NCBI RefSeq assembly: GCF_013170805.1
Contig: NZ_CP051293.1
Span: 1,680,001 to 1,744,000, forward strand
Length of the DNA stretch: 64,000 bases
Reading direction: 5' to 3'
From: Mesorhizobium sp. NZP2077
GTDB lineage: Bacteria; Pseudomonadota; Alphaproteobacteria; Rhizobiales; Rhizobiaceae
Shown: one piece after another, positions 45,136-54,264 of the stretch
Layout of the letters: each line of letters starts with the position of its first letter
Position numbering within the stretch: the stretch's first letter is position 1
The notes under the pieces: generated by a model
The model's database searches: none
Told to the model about the DNA's origin: nothing
What the model saw: the letters and a program-made list of their open reading frames with translations, nothing else
Made by a program: the position numbers and the translations under genes

Positions 45136-46224
45136 ATGTCAACCATCGAACTCCGCAAAGTCACCAAGCGCTTCGGCTCCTTCACCGCGGTCAAGGACGT
45201 TGACCTGTCGGTGGCCGCCGGTGAGGTCGTCTGCCTTCTCGGCCCGTCCGGCTGTGGCAAGACAACGACCTTGCGCGTCATCGCCGGGCTGGAAAGCGTC
45301 ACTGACGGCGAGGTCGTCGTCGCCGGCAAGGTGATGAACAACCTGCCGCCCGAAAAGCGCGACATCGCCATGGTGTTCCAGTTCTACGCGCTCTACCCGT
45401 CGGCATCGGTCGCCGAGAACATCGCCTTCCCGCTCTATCATGACGGCATTTCCGGGGCTGAGCGGACTGCCCGCGTCAACCGCGTCGCCGCGATCCTCCA
45501 CTTGGAGCACGTTCTCGACCGACTGCCGAACCAGATATCCGAGGGCGAAAAGCAGCGCGCCGCCATGGCCCGCGCCATCGTCCGCGACCCCAATTGCTTC
45601 CTCTTCGACGAGCCCTTGTCGCGTCTCGATGTCGAACTGCGCCAGACCATGCGTGGCCAGATCAAGGAAGTGCTGCAGGGCCTCTCCAAAGCGACCGTGA
45701 TCGTGACCCATGACCAGCTCGAAGCGCTCACCATGGCCAACCGCATCGCCATCATGAAGGACGGCCTGATCGAGCAAGTCGGCTCACCGCACGAGGTATT
45801 TGCCAAGCCCGCCAATGCTTTCGTGGCGAGCTTCATCGGCACGCCGCAGATGAATCTTCTCGAGGCCGACCTCAAGACCTTCGCCGATGGCACGGCGGAC
45901 ATGACCGTGGCCGGCATTAGTCTGGCGATCCGCACGGACGCGGCGGTCGCGCGACTGCAGCCCGGCAAGGTGACGATCGGTATCCGCCCCCGCGCCTTCA
46001 CCGCGACCGATACGGGGGACCGTGGCACCATCTCCGCCCGGGCCGAGCTCATCGAGCCCATGGGCGCCGAAACCCTTATTCATGCCCGCACGGCGGCAGG
46101 CGCCGACATCCGCGTCGTGGTGACGAGAAGCCAGCGGGTCAAGGTCGGCGAGGCGCTGAATCTACGCCCCGATCCCAGGCAAACCCATGTCTTCGATGGC
46201 GCCGGAAAGGCGGTGCGGTCATGA
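45136..46224 (+). CDS. Carbohydrate ABC transporter ATPase 2, degenerate signature motif
   Basis: 362 aa, MalK/UgpC type. Walker A GPSGCGKTT (36-44), Q-loop VFQFYALYP, Walker B LFDEP (Asp158, Glu159) and switch His192 in VTHDQ are intact. The family signature LSGGQ is replaced by I-S-E-G-E (134-138). ATPase 1 of the operon has a good signature but no switch histidine. In a heterodimer, one composite ATP site would be fully canonical and the other doubly degenerate. C-terminal TOBE domain present. Confidence 0.88.
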   Translation: MSTIELRKVTKRFGSFTAVKDVDLSVAAGEVVCLLGPSGCGKTTTLRVIAGLESVTDGEVVVAGKVMNNLPPEKRDIAMVFQFYALYPSASVAENIAFPLYHDGISGAERTARVNRVAAILHLEHVLDRLPNQISEGEKQRAAMARAIVRDPNCFLFDEPLSRLDVELRQTMRGQIKEVLQGLSKATVIVTHDQLEALTMANRIAIMKDGLIEQVGSPHEVFAKPANAFVASFIGTPQMNLLEADLKTFADGTADMTVAGISLAIRTDAAVARLQPGKVTIGIRPRAFTATDTGDRGTISARAELIEPMGAETLIHARTAAGADIRVVVTRSQRVKVGEALNLRPDPRQTHVFDGAGKAVRS

Positions 46225-46661
46225 GCGACAGTTCTTCCGGCATGAGCCGCGCCGGCGCGTTCTGCCTCGAGGTCTTCATCATTGGCCTCGGCGTCATGGC
46301 GCTGGTGCTGATCTTCCAACCCTTTTCCATCGGCCTGTACGCGGTCGGCAGCGCTCTCGTGGTGCTTGCCGGACTCATCAACAACCTGCTGCCGTTGGCC
46401 CAGCCGGGCGTCAAGGTGCGCAGTGTGGTGACCGCAGCGCTGGTCGTGGCGCTGGTCTTCTGCATTGCGCTGCTGGTTTCGATCACGGCGGCGCATCTCT
46501 ACGGCGTCTTCTTCCTCAATCCACCGGACCCCAACACTCTCGCCGGCAAGGCGCAGCTCGCCACGCCGCCTTTCTACAAGCAGGCTTTCGTGTGGGAAAT
46601 CGCCGCCGCGGCGGTGATTCTCGCGCTGGTCGTCACCGCTCTCAACAAGACAGCGCGATGA
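46221..46661 (+). CDS. Small integral membrane protein of the ABC operon
   Basis: 146 aa with four predicted membrane segments (ending or starting near residues 13-35, 38-58, 68-92 and 122-140). The start overlaps the ATPase stop (ATGA). I do not recognise the family. Such small extra membrane genes occur in some rhizobial polyol importer operons, for example glpU next to glpSTPQV, but this protein is longer. Probably an accessory transporter subunit. Confidence 0.75.
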   Translation: MSDSSSGMSRAGAFCLEVFIIGLGVMALVLIFQPFSIGLYAVGSALVVLAGLINNLLPLAQPGVKVRSVVTAALVVALVFCIALLVSITAAHLYGVFFLNPPDPNTLAGKAQLATPPFYKQAFVWEIAAAAVILALVVTALNKTAR

Positions 46662-46714
46662 TCAGCAGCTGACGCTATCCGGCAGGTCGCGCTCGCGCCG
46701 GTCCGCGACGGTCG

Positions 46715-47530
46715 GTGTGCGTCGCCCTCTCAACTCTCGCGCCGTCATCCGCCGGCTTGACCGGAGGACCCGACGCCGAGATCAAGGATCGTGTCGACCG
46801 CGCCGCCAAAACGCTGCGGATCGAACATCTGCTCGATCGCAAGACCGATCGTCTGTCCGGCGGCGAGATGCAGCGTGTCTCGATCGGCCGCGCCATCGTG
46901 CCCAAGCCGCGCGTGTTCCTGATGGACGAGCCGCTGTCGGCGCTAGACGCCAAGCTGCGCGAGGCGCTGCGCACGGAGCTCAAGAACCTGCAGATACAGC
47001 TCGGCGCCACCTTCCTGTTCGTCACGCACGACCAGATCGAGGCGATGTCGATGGGCGACAAGGTCGGTGTCTTGAACCATGGCCGCATCGTCCAGACCGG
47101 CACGCCGCACGAGATCTACAACAGTCCGCGCGTCGGCTCACCGCCGATGAACCTCATCGACGGCAGACTGGTGAACGGCCGCGCGGTGATGGCGCCGATG
47201 AATTTCGAGCTGCCCTTTTCAGGGGGAGCCAAGACTTTTGGGGCGCTAAAGACGGGTGCGGCGACCGACGGTCGGCCGCTCGTCTTCGGCATCCGTCCGG
47301 AGGATGTCTATCTGGAAAGCGGCGCGCCGGTCGAAGCGCGCGTCCACGATGTCGAGAACCATGGCGTGGAAAAGATCCTGACGCTGCGTGTCGGCGACAC
47401 GATGCTGCGCGCCACGGTGCCGGCCAGGACCGATGTCGCCATCGAGCAGCCGGTGCGCTTTGCCTGGAACCCGGACAAGGTGGTGCTGTTCGACAAGGGC
47501 AGCGGCGTCAGCTTGCGGCAGGCGTCATAA
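46715..47530 (+). pseudogene. Truncated ABC transporter ATPase remnant
   Basis: The recognisable part starts near 46770 in the helical subdomain and contains signature LSGGEMQR, Walker B FLMDEP, H-loop VTHDQIEAM and a TOBE-like C-terminus. The N-terminal ~100 residues with Walker A and Q-loop are absent, and no upstream sequence encodes them. After YNSPR about seven residues normally joining to VGSPPMNLI are also missing. Without a nucleotide-binding loop it cannot act as an ATPase alone. Likely a remnant of a third MalK-like gene left by deletion. Confidence 0.8.
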
Positions 47531-47543
47531 GCCGCACCCTGCC

Positions 47544-47975
47544 TTATTTCGGTAGGTAGGTTTCGTAAGGCGTGTCGTTGATCAACAGGATCACGCACTC
47601 CGTGTCGGACAGGCAAGCGTCGTCATGCATCTCATTGGCCTTCTGGGTCCAGTAGGATCCCGGAGGCAGTTCGACCTTGGTCGATTCGCCACCTGTCATC
47701 TGCCAATGCGCCCACAACCCCTTTATGACCACGGCGCGATAGTCGGCGGTGTGCGCGTGAACCGGTGCGCGCCAGTTGCCGGGAACTTTCAGCAACGTTC
47801 CCGCCGGGCCCTTGGCCCTTTCTCCCCATAGTGGCCCAAGGCGTTGCGGCTGGTCCGGTGCTTCAGCGACGTAAGGAGTCTTGTCAGCCGGCAGATAGCT
47901 GTCCTCGAGAGCAAAGGCGCGAGCGGGAAAGACGCACAGAGTGGCGAGCACTAGAAATCCAGAACGATTGGGCAT
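47544..47975 (-). CDS. Secreted cupin-like protein (DUF4437-like)
   Basis: 143 aa with a signal peptide (GFLVLATLCVFPARAFA). The mature part has a cupin pattern: WGERAKGPAGTLLKVPGNW, VHAHTADYRAVVIKG with His-x-His, and PPGSYWTQKANEMHDD. Probably a periplasmic metal-binding beta-barrel. Convergent with the truncated ATPase and not in an operon. Function unknown. Confidence 0.75.
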   Translation of the reverse strand: MPNRSGFLVLATLCVFPARAFALEDSYLPADKTPYVAEAPDQPQRLGPLWGERAKGPAGTLLKVPGNWRAPVHAHTADYRAVVIKGLWAHWQMTGGESTKVELPPGSYWTQKANEMHDDACLSDTECVILLINDTPYETYLPK

Positions 47976-48089
47976 GGCGGTTCCTCCGCCTGCCAGACTA
48001 TGACGGTACGGTCGGCGTGCAATGACATGCCGTCCAAAAGATTTGGCAATTTCTCCAGTCCGGAGAGGGATTCGTACCGAATCCTCATC

Positions 48090-49061
48090 TCAGGTGTGGG
48101 TGTGGCCGTCACCGGTGTTCCGCAGGTGGCTCGGCGCCACGCCCATCACCCGCTTGAAGGCGCGGCTGAAGGAGGCTTCCGAATCGTAACCTAGTTTCGC
48201 CGCCGCCACTGACACCCTCAAACCGTCGCGGGTAAGCCATTGCCGTGCCTGGTGCATGCGCACGCGCAGCACGTATTTCGCCGGCGTTTCGCCGACGACG
48301 CTGGCAAAGCGTTGGGCGAAGGCGGAGCGCGAAGCGCCCATCATCCTGGCCAGCGCCTCGACCGTCCAGTCGCGGTCGGGCTGCAGATGAATGGCGGCGA
48401 GCACCTTGCCGACATCGGGATTGCGGACGGCGGCAATCCAGCCGGAGGCATCGCCACAGCCTTTCTCCACCCAGGAGCGGATGATGGTGGCGGCGAGCAC
48501 GTCGGCAAGGCGCGCCAGAATGCCGCCGGAGCCGACCCGGTCCATCGTCACTTCGCCGGCCATGGCATCGAGCAAATGCTGGATGCCCGGTGCGTTGGTC
48601 ATCAACTTATGCGCCTGCATCAGACTGGGCATCATGTCGAGCAGGGGGTGCGAGCCGTCGAGGTTGAAATGCATGCTGCCGCAGAACAACAACGTCTTGC
48701 AGCCATCGCAGCCGTTCGAGACGTCGTAGATGTTCTCGCATACCGGTTCGATTGAGTAGCGGCCGATCGGAATGGGCGGCACCCCTGGCGCGCTGGCCAG
48801 AATATGCTCGTCGCCGCGCGGGATCAGCAGCGCGTCGCCAACCGACAGCTCGATCCACTCCTTCGACGGTGAGAACAGCCAGCAGCTTTGTTGCCCGATG
48901 AAATGGAACCGTGCCGCTTTCTGCGCGGGAAAGGAAACGGCCCAGGGCTCGCCAAGCACGCAGCGGCCATAGTCGACGCCGTCGAGGCGCAAGCCGCGCA
49001 GCATGTCGGTCAGCGGGTCACCAGACGCGGGCAAAGCAGCTTTGGACGAATTGTAGTTCAT
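48090..49061 (-). CDS. AraC family transcriptional regulator
   Basis: About 323 aa from ATG 49061; an in-frame start 36 bases upstream (49097) is possible. The N-terminal part is a cupin-type sensing domain (LFSPSKEWIELSVGDALLIPRGDEH); the C-terminal two helix-turn-helices include WTVEALARMMGASRSAFAQRF and VSVAAAKLGYDSEASFSRAFKRVMG. A cysteine cluster (SNGCDGCKTLLFCG) lies in the linker. Diverges from an MFS exporter 183 bp away, its likely target. Confidence 0.88.
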   Translation of the reverse strand: MNYNSSKAALPASGDPLTDMLRGLRLDGVDYGRCVLGEPWAVSFPAQKAARFHFIGQQSCWLFSPSKEWIELSVGDALLIPRGDEHILASAPGVPPIPIGRYSIEPVCENIYDVSNGCDGCKTLLFCGSMHFNLDGSHPLLDMMPSLMQAHKLMTNAPGIQHLLDAMAGEVTMDRVGSGGILARLADVLAATIIRSWVEKGCGDASGWIAAVRNPDVGKVLAAIHLQPDRDWTVEALARMMGASRSAFAQRFASVVGETPAKYVLRVRMHQARQWLTRDGLRVSVAAAKLGYDSEASFSRAFKRVMGVAPSHLRNTGDGHTHT

Positions 49062-49244
49062 TTCGGTGTTTTTAACATGGAAACTCCAGGCTGTCACTCC
49101 CTATGTTGCAGTGCAGCCAAATGTTGCGCCGCAACCAAGCCAAGACCGACCATATAGCCAAGCCGTGAAGGCAAGGCATGGAACGGGTGGAAGCCCCAAT
49201 AGGCCATTGCCTATGCGGCGCCGCAAACAGATCGGAGACTGACC

Positions 49245-50459
49245 ATGGCCGAACCCGCGACTGATGTCATCGACGCCGCACTTCTGAACCCCGCAGACAT
49301 CGATGAACGAACCGAGCCGGCATGGGGTGCCGTTGTATCACTGGCGCTTGGGGTGTTCGGGCTGGTCACGGCCGAATTCCTGCCCGCCAGCCTGCTGACG
49401 CCAATGGCGCGCGATCTTGGGGTGAGTGAAGGCGTTGCCGGACAAGCGGTGACGGCAACCGCCATGGTCGCTGCGATCGCCGCACCGACCATGGCGATCA
49501 TCACCAGGCGCATGGACCGCAGGCTGGTGATGTGGATGCTGACATCGTTCCTCATCCTGTCCAATCTTGTGGCCACCTTTGCCTCGTCGCTGCCCATGCT
49601 TCTGCTGGCCCGCGTCGTGCTCGGCGTGGCGCTGGGCGGCTTCTGGGCGATGTCGGCGGCCATGGCGCTGCGGCTGGTGCCGATGCGGCTGATGCCGCGC
49701 GCCATGTCGATCATCCTGACCGGCGTTTCGCTGGCCACGGTCACCGCCGCCCCTGTCGGCGCCTATGTCGGCGACATCTGGGGCTGGCGCACGGCCTTCA
49801 TGATCGCGACAGTCGTCGCTGCGCTGGCATTGCTGGTGCAGGTAGCGGCCATTCCGAAGCTGCCGCCTGTGGGTGTCGCGAGCTTCCGCACCTTGCTTGA
49901 GGTGCTCGAGCGGCCGTCGATCCGAGTGGCCCTTCTGGTCGTGCTGCTGGTTGCGTCCGGGCACTTTGCCGGCTTCACCTATGTCCGCCCCTTCCTTGAG
50001 AAGGTGCCGGTGCTCGACATCGAGACGATCTCGCTGGTGCTCCTCGCCTACGGCACAGGCGGCTTCCTCGGCAACATCGTCGGCGGCATCCTGGCCGAAC
50101 GCAACCTCAAGGCCGCGGTTGCGCTGGCCCCCCTGCTGATCGCCTTGGCGGCTGCCTCCATGCGGGTCTTCGGCGCCTCGCCGACGGTCGCTGCGGCTGC
50201 CGTTGCCGCCTGGGGCTTTGCCTTCGGCGCGGTGCCGGTCGGGCTGCAGAGCTGGCTGGTGCGGGCGGCGCCCGACCAGGCCGAAAGCGCCGGCGGCTTG
50301 ATGGTAGCGACCTTCCAGGTGGCGATTGCGCTGGGCGCCGTCTTCGGCGGCCTGCTGGTCGATCATGCCGGCGTCGCCAGCGCCTTCGCCTATTGCGGCG
50401 CGGCAACCCTGCTGGCGGCCATCGTGGTGTTCCTGCGCGGCCCGAAGCAGGCCGAGTAG
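49245..50459 (+). CDS. MFS transporter (DHA1, arabinose-efflux/AraJ-like)
   Basis: 404 aa, 12 membrane segments. Motif A-like ITRRMDRR loop between helices 2 and 3, FGLVTAEFLPASLLTPMARDLGVSEG opening and LGVALGGFWAMSAAMALRLVP segment typical of the DHA1 exporter group. The hydrophilic N-terminus (~25 aa) is cytoplasmic. Likely exports a small molecule or drug under control of the divergent AraC regulator. Confidence 0.88.
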   Translation: MAEPATDVIDAALLNPADIDERTEPAWGAVVSLALGVFGLVTAEFLPASLLTPMARDLGVSEGVAGQAVTATAMVAAIAAPTMAIITRRMDRRLVMWMLTSFLILSNLVATFASSLPMLLLARVVLGVALGGFWAMSAAMALRLVPMRLMPRAMSIILTGVSLATVTAAPVGAYVGDIWGWRTAFMIATVVAALALLVQVAAIPKLPPVGVASFRTLLEVLERPSIRVALLVVLLVASGHFAGFTYVRPFLEKVPVLDIETISLVLLAYGTGGFLGNIVGGILAERNLKAAVALAPLLIALAAASMRVFGASPTVAAAAVAAWGFAFGAVPVGLQSWLVRAAPDQAESAGGLMVATFQVAIALGAVFGGLLVDHAGVASAFAYCGAATLLAAIVVFLRGPKQAE

Positions 50460-50474
50460 TCTCCCATCTCTGAC

Positions 50475-51035
50475 TTATCCAGCGATGGCGGCGACGAAGC
50501 GGTTGAGACTGTCCTCGACATAGGCCGTCACATCGATCGTCGGATCGAAGCTCCACCACAAGAGCGAGCCCTGCCAATGTGAGGCCATCAGCAGGCCGAC
50601 GTCCTGTGGCGGGCCGGACATCTCCGCAAAGCAATCCGCAAGGATTTCGGATAGGGATGCCCTCCAGGCCGCCCCCCGCGCCCGGAGCACGGGATCACGC
50701 AGATCCTCGCGCAGGACAAGTAGGCCTTCGGCATAGGATTCGATGCCGCCATAGCCTTGCGATAGCGCGACCAGCAGCTCGATCGCGCCAGCCGGTGTCC
50801 TGGCGATGGTGGCGCCCAGTGTCCTGGTCTTGTCGTCGAGATCATCCCAGGCATGCAGAAGGGTGCGTTGTTTCAACCGCGCCTTGTTTCCAAAACGCTG
50901 CACCAGAGTTGCGCCGGAAAGGCCGCAAGCCTTTGCCAGCCGATCGAAAGTGAGCGCCTCCGGACCATGCCCATGGATCAGCCGAAGCGCTGCCTCCAGC
51001 ACCTGTTCGTCCGACTGGGTTTTTGGCCTTGTCAT
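50475..51035 (-). CDS. TetR family transcriptional regulator
   Basis: 186 aa. Helix-turn-helix at residues about 10-55 (VLEAALRLIHGHGPEALTFDRLAKACGLSGATLVQRFGNKARL), then a helical C-terminal domain (TetR_C-like). Diverges from the SDR gene 97 bp away. The AT-rich stretch between them probably holds both promoters. Confidence 0.87.
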   Translation of the reverse strand: MTRPKTQSDEQVLEAALRLIHGHGPEALTFDRLAKACGLSGATLVQRFGNKARLKQRTLLHAWDDLDDKTRTLGATIARTPAGAIELLVALSQGYGGIESYAEGLLVLREDLRDPVLRARGAAWRASLSEILADCFAEMSGPPQDVGLLMASHWQGSLLWWSFDPTIDVTAYVEDSLNRFVAAIAG

Positions 51036-51132
51036 CTTGACATCTCAATATAACCGAATGATCATTTATATATGACAAGAGCGGCGGAAGCCAGCTCAGT
51101 TTGATTGATCGTGCCGTTTTCGGGAGAGTTCA

Positions 51133-52041
51133 ATGACGTTGCAAGGAAAAGTCGCATTGGTCGCCGGCGCCACGCGTGGCGCCGGGCGCGGTATCGCTGT
51201 CGAGCTAGGAGCTGCCGGCGCCACCGTCTATGTCACCGGGCGCACGACACGCAGCCAAAAATCAGAATATGCCCGACCCGAAACCATTGAGGAAACGGCG
51301 GAACTGGTCTCCGCGAACGGAGGCAAGGGCATTGCCGTACAGGTCGATCATCTGGTTGCCGACGATGTACGAAGTCTGGTCGAACGCATCCGCACTGAAC
51401 AGGGTCAGCTCGACATACTCGTCAACGACATCTGGGGCGGCGAAAAACTGTTCGAATGGGACAAGCCCGTCTGGGAGCACAATCTGGAAAACGGCTTGCG
51501 CATGCTGCGGCTGGCCATCGACACGCATTTGATCACCGCCCATCATGCGCTGCCCCTCATGATCGAGCGGGCGGGCGGGGTGCTGGTCGAAGTCACCGAC
51601 GGCACGGCCGAATACAATGCTGACCACTACCGGCTGTCGCCCTTCTACGACCTGGCCAAGGTTGCGGTGAACCGCATGGCCTGGGCGCACGCCAAGGACC
51701 TTGCGAAACATGGCGCCACGTCAGTCTCGTTGACGCCCGGCTGGCTGCGGTCAGAAATGATGCTGGAGGCCTTTGGGGTGCGTGAGGAGAACTGGCGCGA
51801 TGCAACCGCCACTGTGCCGCATTTCGTCATTTCCGAGACGCCGCGCTTCGTTGGGCGCGCCGTTACCGCCTTGGCGGCGGATCCAAACCGCGCGCGCTGG
51901 AACGGACAGTCGCTATCCAGCGGTGGGTTGGCGCAGGTCTATGGTTTCACCGACCTCGACGGTTCGCGGCCCGATGCCTGGCGCTATGTGCCGGAAGTCC
52001 AGGATGCCGGCAAGCCTGCTGACCCAACGGGTTACCGGTGA
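51133..52041 (+). CDS. Short-chain dehydrogenase/reductase
   Basis: 302 aa. Cofactor motif GATRGAGRGIA (residues 12-22) and TGRTTR suggest NADP. Active-site Tyr and Lys are in YDLAKVAVNR; NDIWGG occupies the usual NAG position. The C-terminal ~50 residues are longer than a minimal SDR. Probably regulated by the divergent TetR. Substrate unknown. Confidence 0.88.
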   Translation: MTLQGKVALVAGATRGAGRGIAVELGAAGATVYVTGRTTRSQKSEYARPETIEETAELVSANGGKGIAVQVDHLVADDVRSLVERIRTEQGQLDILVNDIWGGEKLFEWDKPVWEHNLENGLRMLRLAIDTHLITAHHALPLMIERAGGVLVEVTDGTAEYNADHYRLSPFYDLAKVAVNRMAWAHAKDLAKHGATSVSLTPGWLRSEMMLEAFGVREENWRDATATVPHFVISETPRFVGRAVTALAADPNRARWNGQSLSSGGLAQVYGFTDLDGSRPDAWRYVPEVQDAGKPADPTGYR

Positions 52042-52052
52042 CCTGGAACCGC

Positions 52053-52400
52053 TCAAGCCGAGCGCCCGTCGAAGTCGAAGATCGACAGGGTGGACGGGTC
52101 GAGATCGGCGACGCAGTTGAGGTTGATGTAGGCGTTGCGTTCACCGCCTTCACGGACATCCTCCGCGAAAGGGTGGATGCCGCAAGTGCGGCAGAAGCGG
52201 TGCGCCATCGCGTGATTGCCGAAGGCGTAGGTGCCCAGGTCGTCGCCCCAGGCCAGGACCGTCAGGCTCCCGTGCGGGATGGCACTCAGCAAAGCGCCCT
52301 TGCGCCAACAGATCGAACAGCTGCACCGGATGGCGCCGGTCAGCTCCGCCTTGAATTCGAAGGCGACCTTGCCGCAATGACAGCTGCCTTTGTACAGCAT
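52053..52400 (-). CDS. GFA family zinc protein (glutathione-dependent formaldehyde-activating-like)
   Basis: 115 aa Mss4-like fold. Cysteine pairs for two zinc sites: CHCGKV, CSCSIC and CRTCGIHPF. Most GFA proteins have no tested function; true Gfa condenses formaldehyde with glutathione. Stands alone, convergent with the SDR. Confidence 0.87.
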   Translation of the reverse strand: MLYKGSCHCGKVAFEFKAELTGAIRCSCSICWRKGALLSAIPHGSLTVLAWGDDLGTYAFGNHAMAHRFCRTCGIHPFAEDVREGGERNAYINLNCVADLDPSTLSIFDFDGRSA

Positions 52401-52517
52401 CAGTATCTTCCTATCGCTGGCAGGTGCAAAGGCACGCTGGCCGGGTTATTCCCTTCCGCAGGCCAAATCGGCTGCTTGCCTTAAAGACGTCGCATCCTGG
52501 CGGAGTCCGACATCGAC

Positions 52518-53813
52518 ATGCAATCAATCCGCGATCGTCTCGAAATCATCCTGTCACGTCTTGCCAATCGGGCTGGAGACGAGAAGGTCTTCACGAAGCT
52601 CTATGCCGAGGCAGCGCGAGCCGCGGCCGATGCCAGCGATGCGCGCAAAAAGGCTGGCGTGACGCTCGGACCGCTCGACGGCACCATTGTCTCGATCAAG
52701 GATCTGTTCGATGTCGCCGGCGAGGTGACCACGGCGGGCTCGCTTATGCTTAGGACTGCCTCGCCCGCTGCGCGCGACGCGGCCATCGTCAGCCGGCTGC
52801 GTCAGGCTGGAGCTGTCATCATCGGCAAGACCAACATGACCGAATTCGCCTTCACGGCGATCGGCGACAACATGCATTACGGCACGCCGGGCAATGCCGC
52901 CGATGCCAGCCATATTCCCGGCGGTTCGTCCTCTGGCGCCGGCGTTTCCGTCGGCGAGGGGACGAGCGACATCTCGATCGGCTCCGATACCGGCGGTTCC
53001 ATCCGGATCCCGGCATCGTTGAATGGTGTTGTCGGCTTCAAGCCGACGGCCCGGCGCGTGCCGCTCTCTGGCGCCTTTCCGCTGTCGGGCACGCTGGACT
53101 CGATCGGGCCGCTCGCCCGAACCGTCGCGCAATGTGCCGCTGCCGACGCGGTGATGGCCGGCGAGGTGCCTACAGAGCTGGCGGCCATGCCGCTCGCTGG
53201 GCTTCGCGTCGGTATCCCGCGCGGCGTTCTCTTCAGCGACACGGAAGGCGAAGTTGCTGCGGCTTTCGAGCATTGTCTTGGCAAGATCGAACAGGCCGGC
53301 GCGCGCATTGCCGATCTGGCGATCGATGACATGATCGCGGAGCTGCGCACGGCCACCAAGCGCGGCTCGATCGCCGCGATGGAAGGAGCCGAGATCCACG
53401 CCGACTGGCTGGCGACGGGCGCATCGGTGCCGGTCGACCCGCATGTCAGCGGGCCCTTGTCGCGGGCGGCCATGCTGCCGACGCCGGTCTACATCAGGGC
53501 GTTCCACCGTCGCACTGCTCTGGCAGCAGCCATGGATGAGCGGCTGACATCGGTCGATGTGCTGGCTCTGCCGACCACGCCGGTGACGGCGCCGACCATC
53601 GTTTCCATGAGCGAGGATGACGAATTGCGCGACCACGTCGAAGGCCTGCTGCTGCGCAACACGCAGGTCGCCAACCAGTTCGGCCTCTGCGCGATCTCGT
53701 TGCCAATGCCTGATATGGCCCTGCCGGCCGGACTGATGTTGGTGGCTCGCAACGGCCATGACCGGCATCTGCTGCGGATAGCTACTGAAGTGGAGAGGCT
53801 GCTGCGCGGCTGA
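52518..53813 (+). CDS. Amidase signature family hydrolase
   Basis: 431 aa. The Ser-cisSer-Lys triad is visible: Lys61 in VSIKDLFD, the serine cluster 137-139 in GGSSSGAG, and nucleophile Ser161 in DTGGSIRIP. Slightly short for the family. Hydrolyses an amide; no partner gene indicates the substrate. Other family members make Gln-tRNA or degrade indoleacetamide, urea derivatives or aryl amides. Confidence 0.9.
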   Translation: MQSIRDRLEIILSRLANRAGDEKVFTKLYAEAARAAADASDARKKAGVTLGPLDGTIVSIKDLFDVAGEVTTAGSLMLRTASPAARDAAIVSRLRQAGAVIIGKTNMTEFAFTAIGDNMHYGTPGNAADASHIPGGSSSGAGVSVGEGTSDISIGSDTGGSIRIPASLNGVVGFKPTARRVPLSGAFPLSGTLDSIGPLARTVAQCAAADAVMAGEVPTELAAMPLAGLRVGIPRGVLFSDTEGEVAAAFEHCLGKIEQAGARIADLAIDDMIAELRTATKRGSIAAMEGAEIHADWLATGASVPVDPHVSGPLSRAAMLPTPVYIRAFHRRTALAAAMDERLTSVDVLALPTTPVTAPTIVSMSEDDELRDHVEGLLLRNTQVANQFGLCAISLPMPDMALPAGLMLVARNGHDRHLLRIATEVERLLRG

Positions 53814-53837
53814 TCGGTAGTGAGTGGCCAGGAGTGG

Positions 53838-54224
53838 TCAGGGCGACGAACAGTGCTTGCGTTCGCTGTCCTTGGCGGTGCGCACAATGCGGGTCGCGAC
53901 CAGCCATGGCAGGCTGTAGTCCTTGCCGGTGATGGTCTGGGTGCGGTGTTGGATCGAGCCCCTGACGACGATCTTTCCGCTATAGAGCACGTCGGACTGA
54001 TCGATTATCGCCTTGTCCACCTGCGGCAAGCCGCTGGCATCGATCGACACGCCCTTGATAATCGTGCCGGTGGCAAGATCGAGCGCGCTGTTCGACGGGC
54101 AGGGCGCCTTGAAGCAGCGTAGTCCGTTGTCGCAATAGACATAGCTGCTCTCGGCAGCGAATGCCGGCAAGGTGCAGATGGACGACGCTGCGGCAATCTG
54201 AATTGCAAGGCGAAGACCGGACAT
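53838..54224 (-). CDS. Secreted protein of unknown function
   Basis: 128 aa with a signal peptide (GLRLAIQIAAASSICTLPAFA). The mature part starts ESSYVYCDNGLRCFKAPCPS with three cysteines plus one near the C-terminus, suggesting disulfides in the periplasm. Not a family I can name with confidence. Convergent with the amidase gene. Confidence 0.7.
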   Translation of the reverse strand: MSGLRLAIQIAAASSICTLPAFAAESSYVYCDNGLRCFKAPCPSNSALDLATGTIIKGVSIDASGLPQVDKAIIDQSDVLYSGKIVVRGSIQHRTQTITGKDYSLPWLVATRIVRTAKDSERKHCSSP

Positions 54225-54264
54225 GGCCGCACCGTCGCGGAGAATTGGGGCGAAACCGCGATTG

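Noticed and set aside
43233..45371. 712-codon minus-strand open frame across the two carbohydrate permeases
   Set aside because: Highly charged, low-complexity (E/H/D/Q-rich) translation typical of the antisense of membrane proteins.
46662..46769. A missing Walker A exon-like segment for the truncated ATPase
   Set aside because: All frames upstream were read; none encodes a P-loop or the MalK N-terminus.
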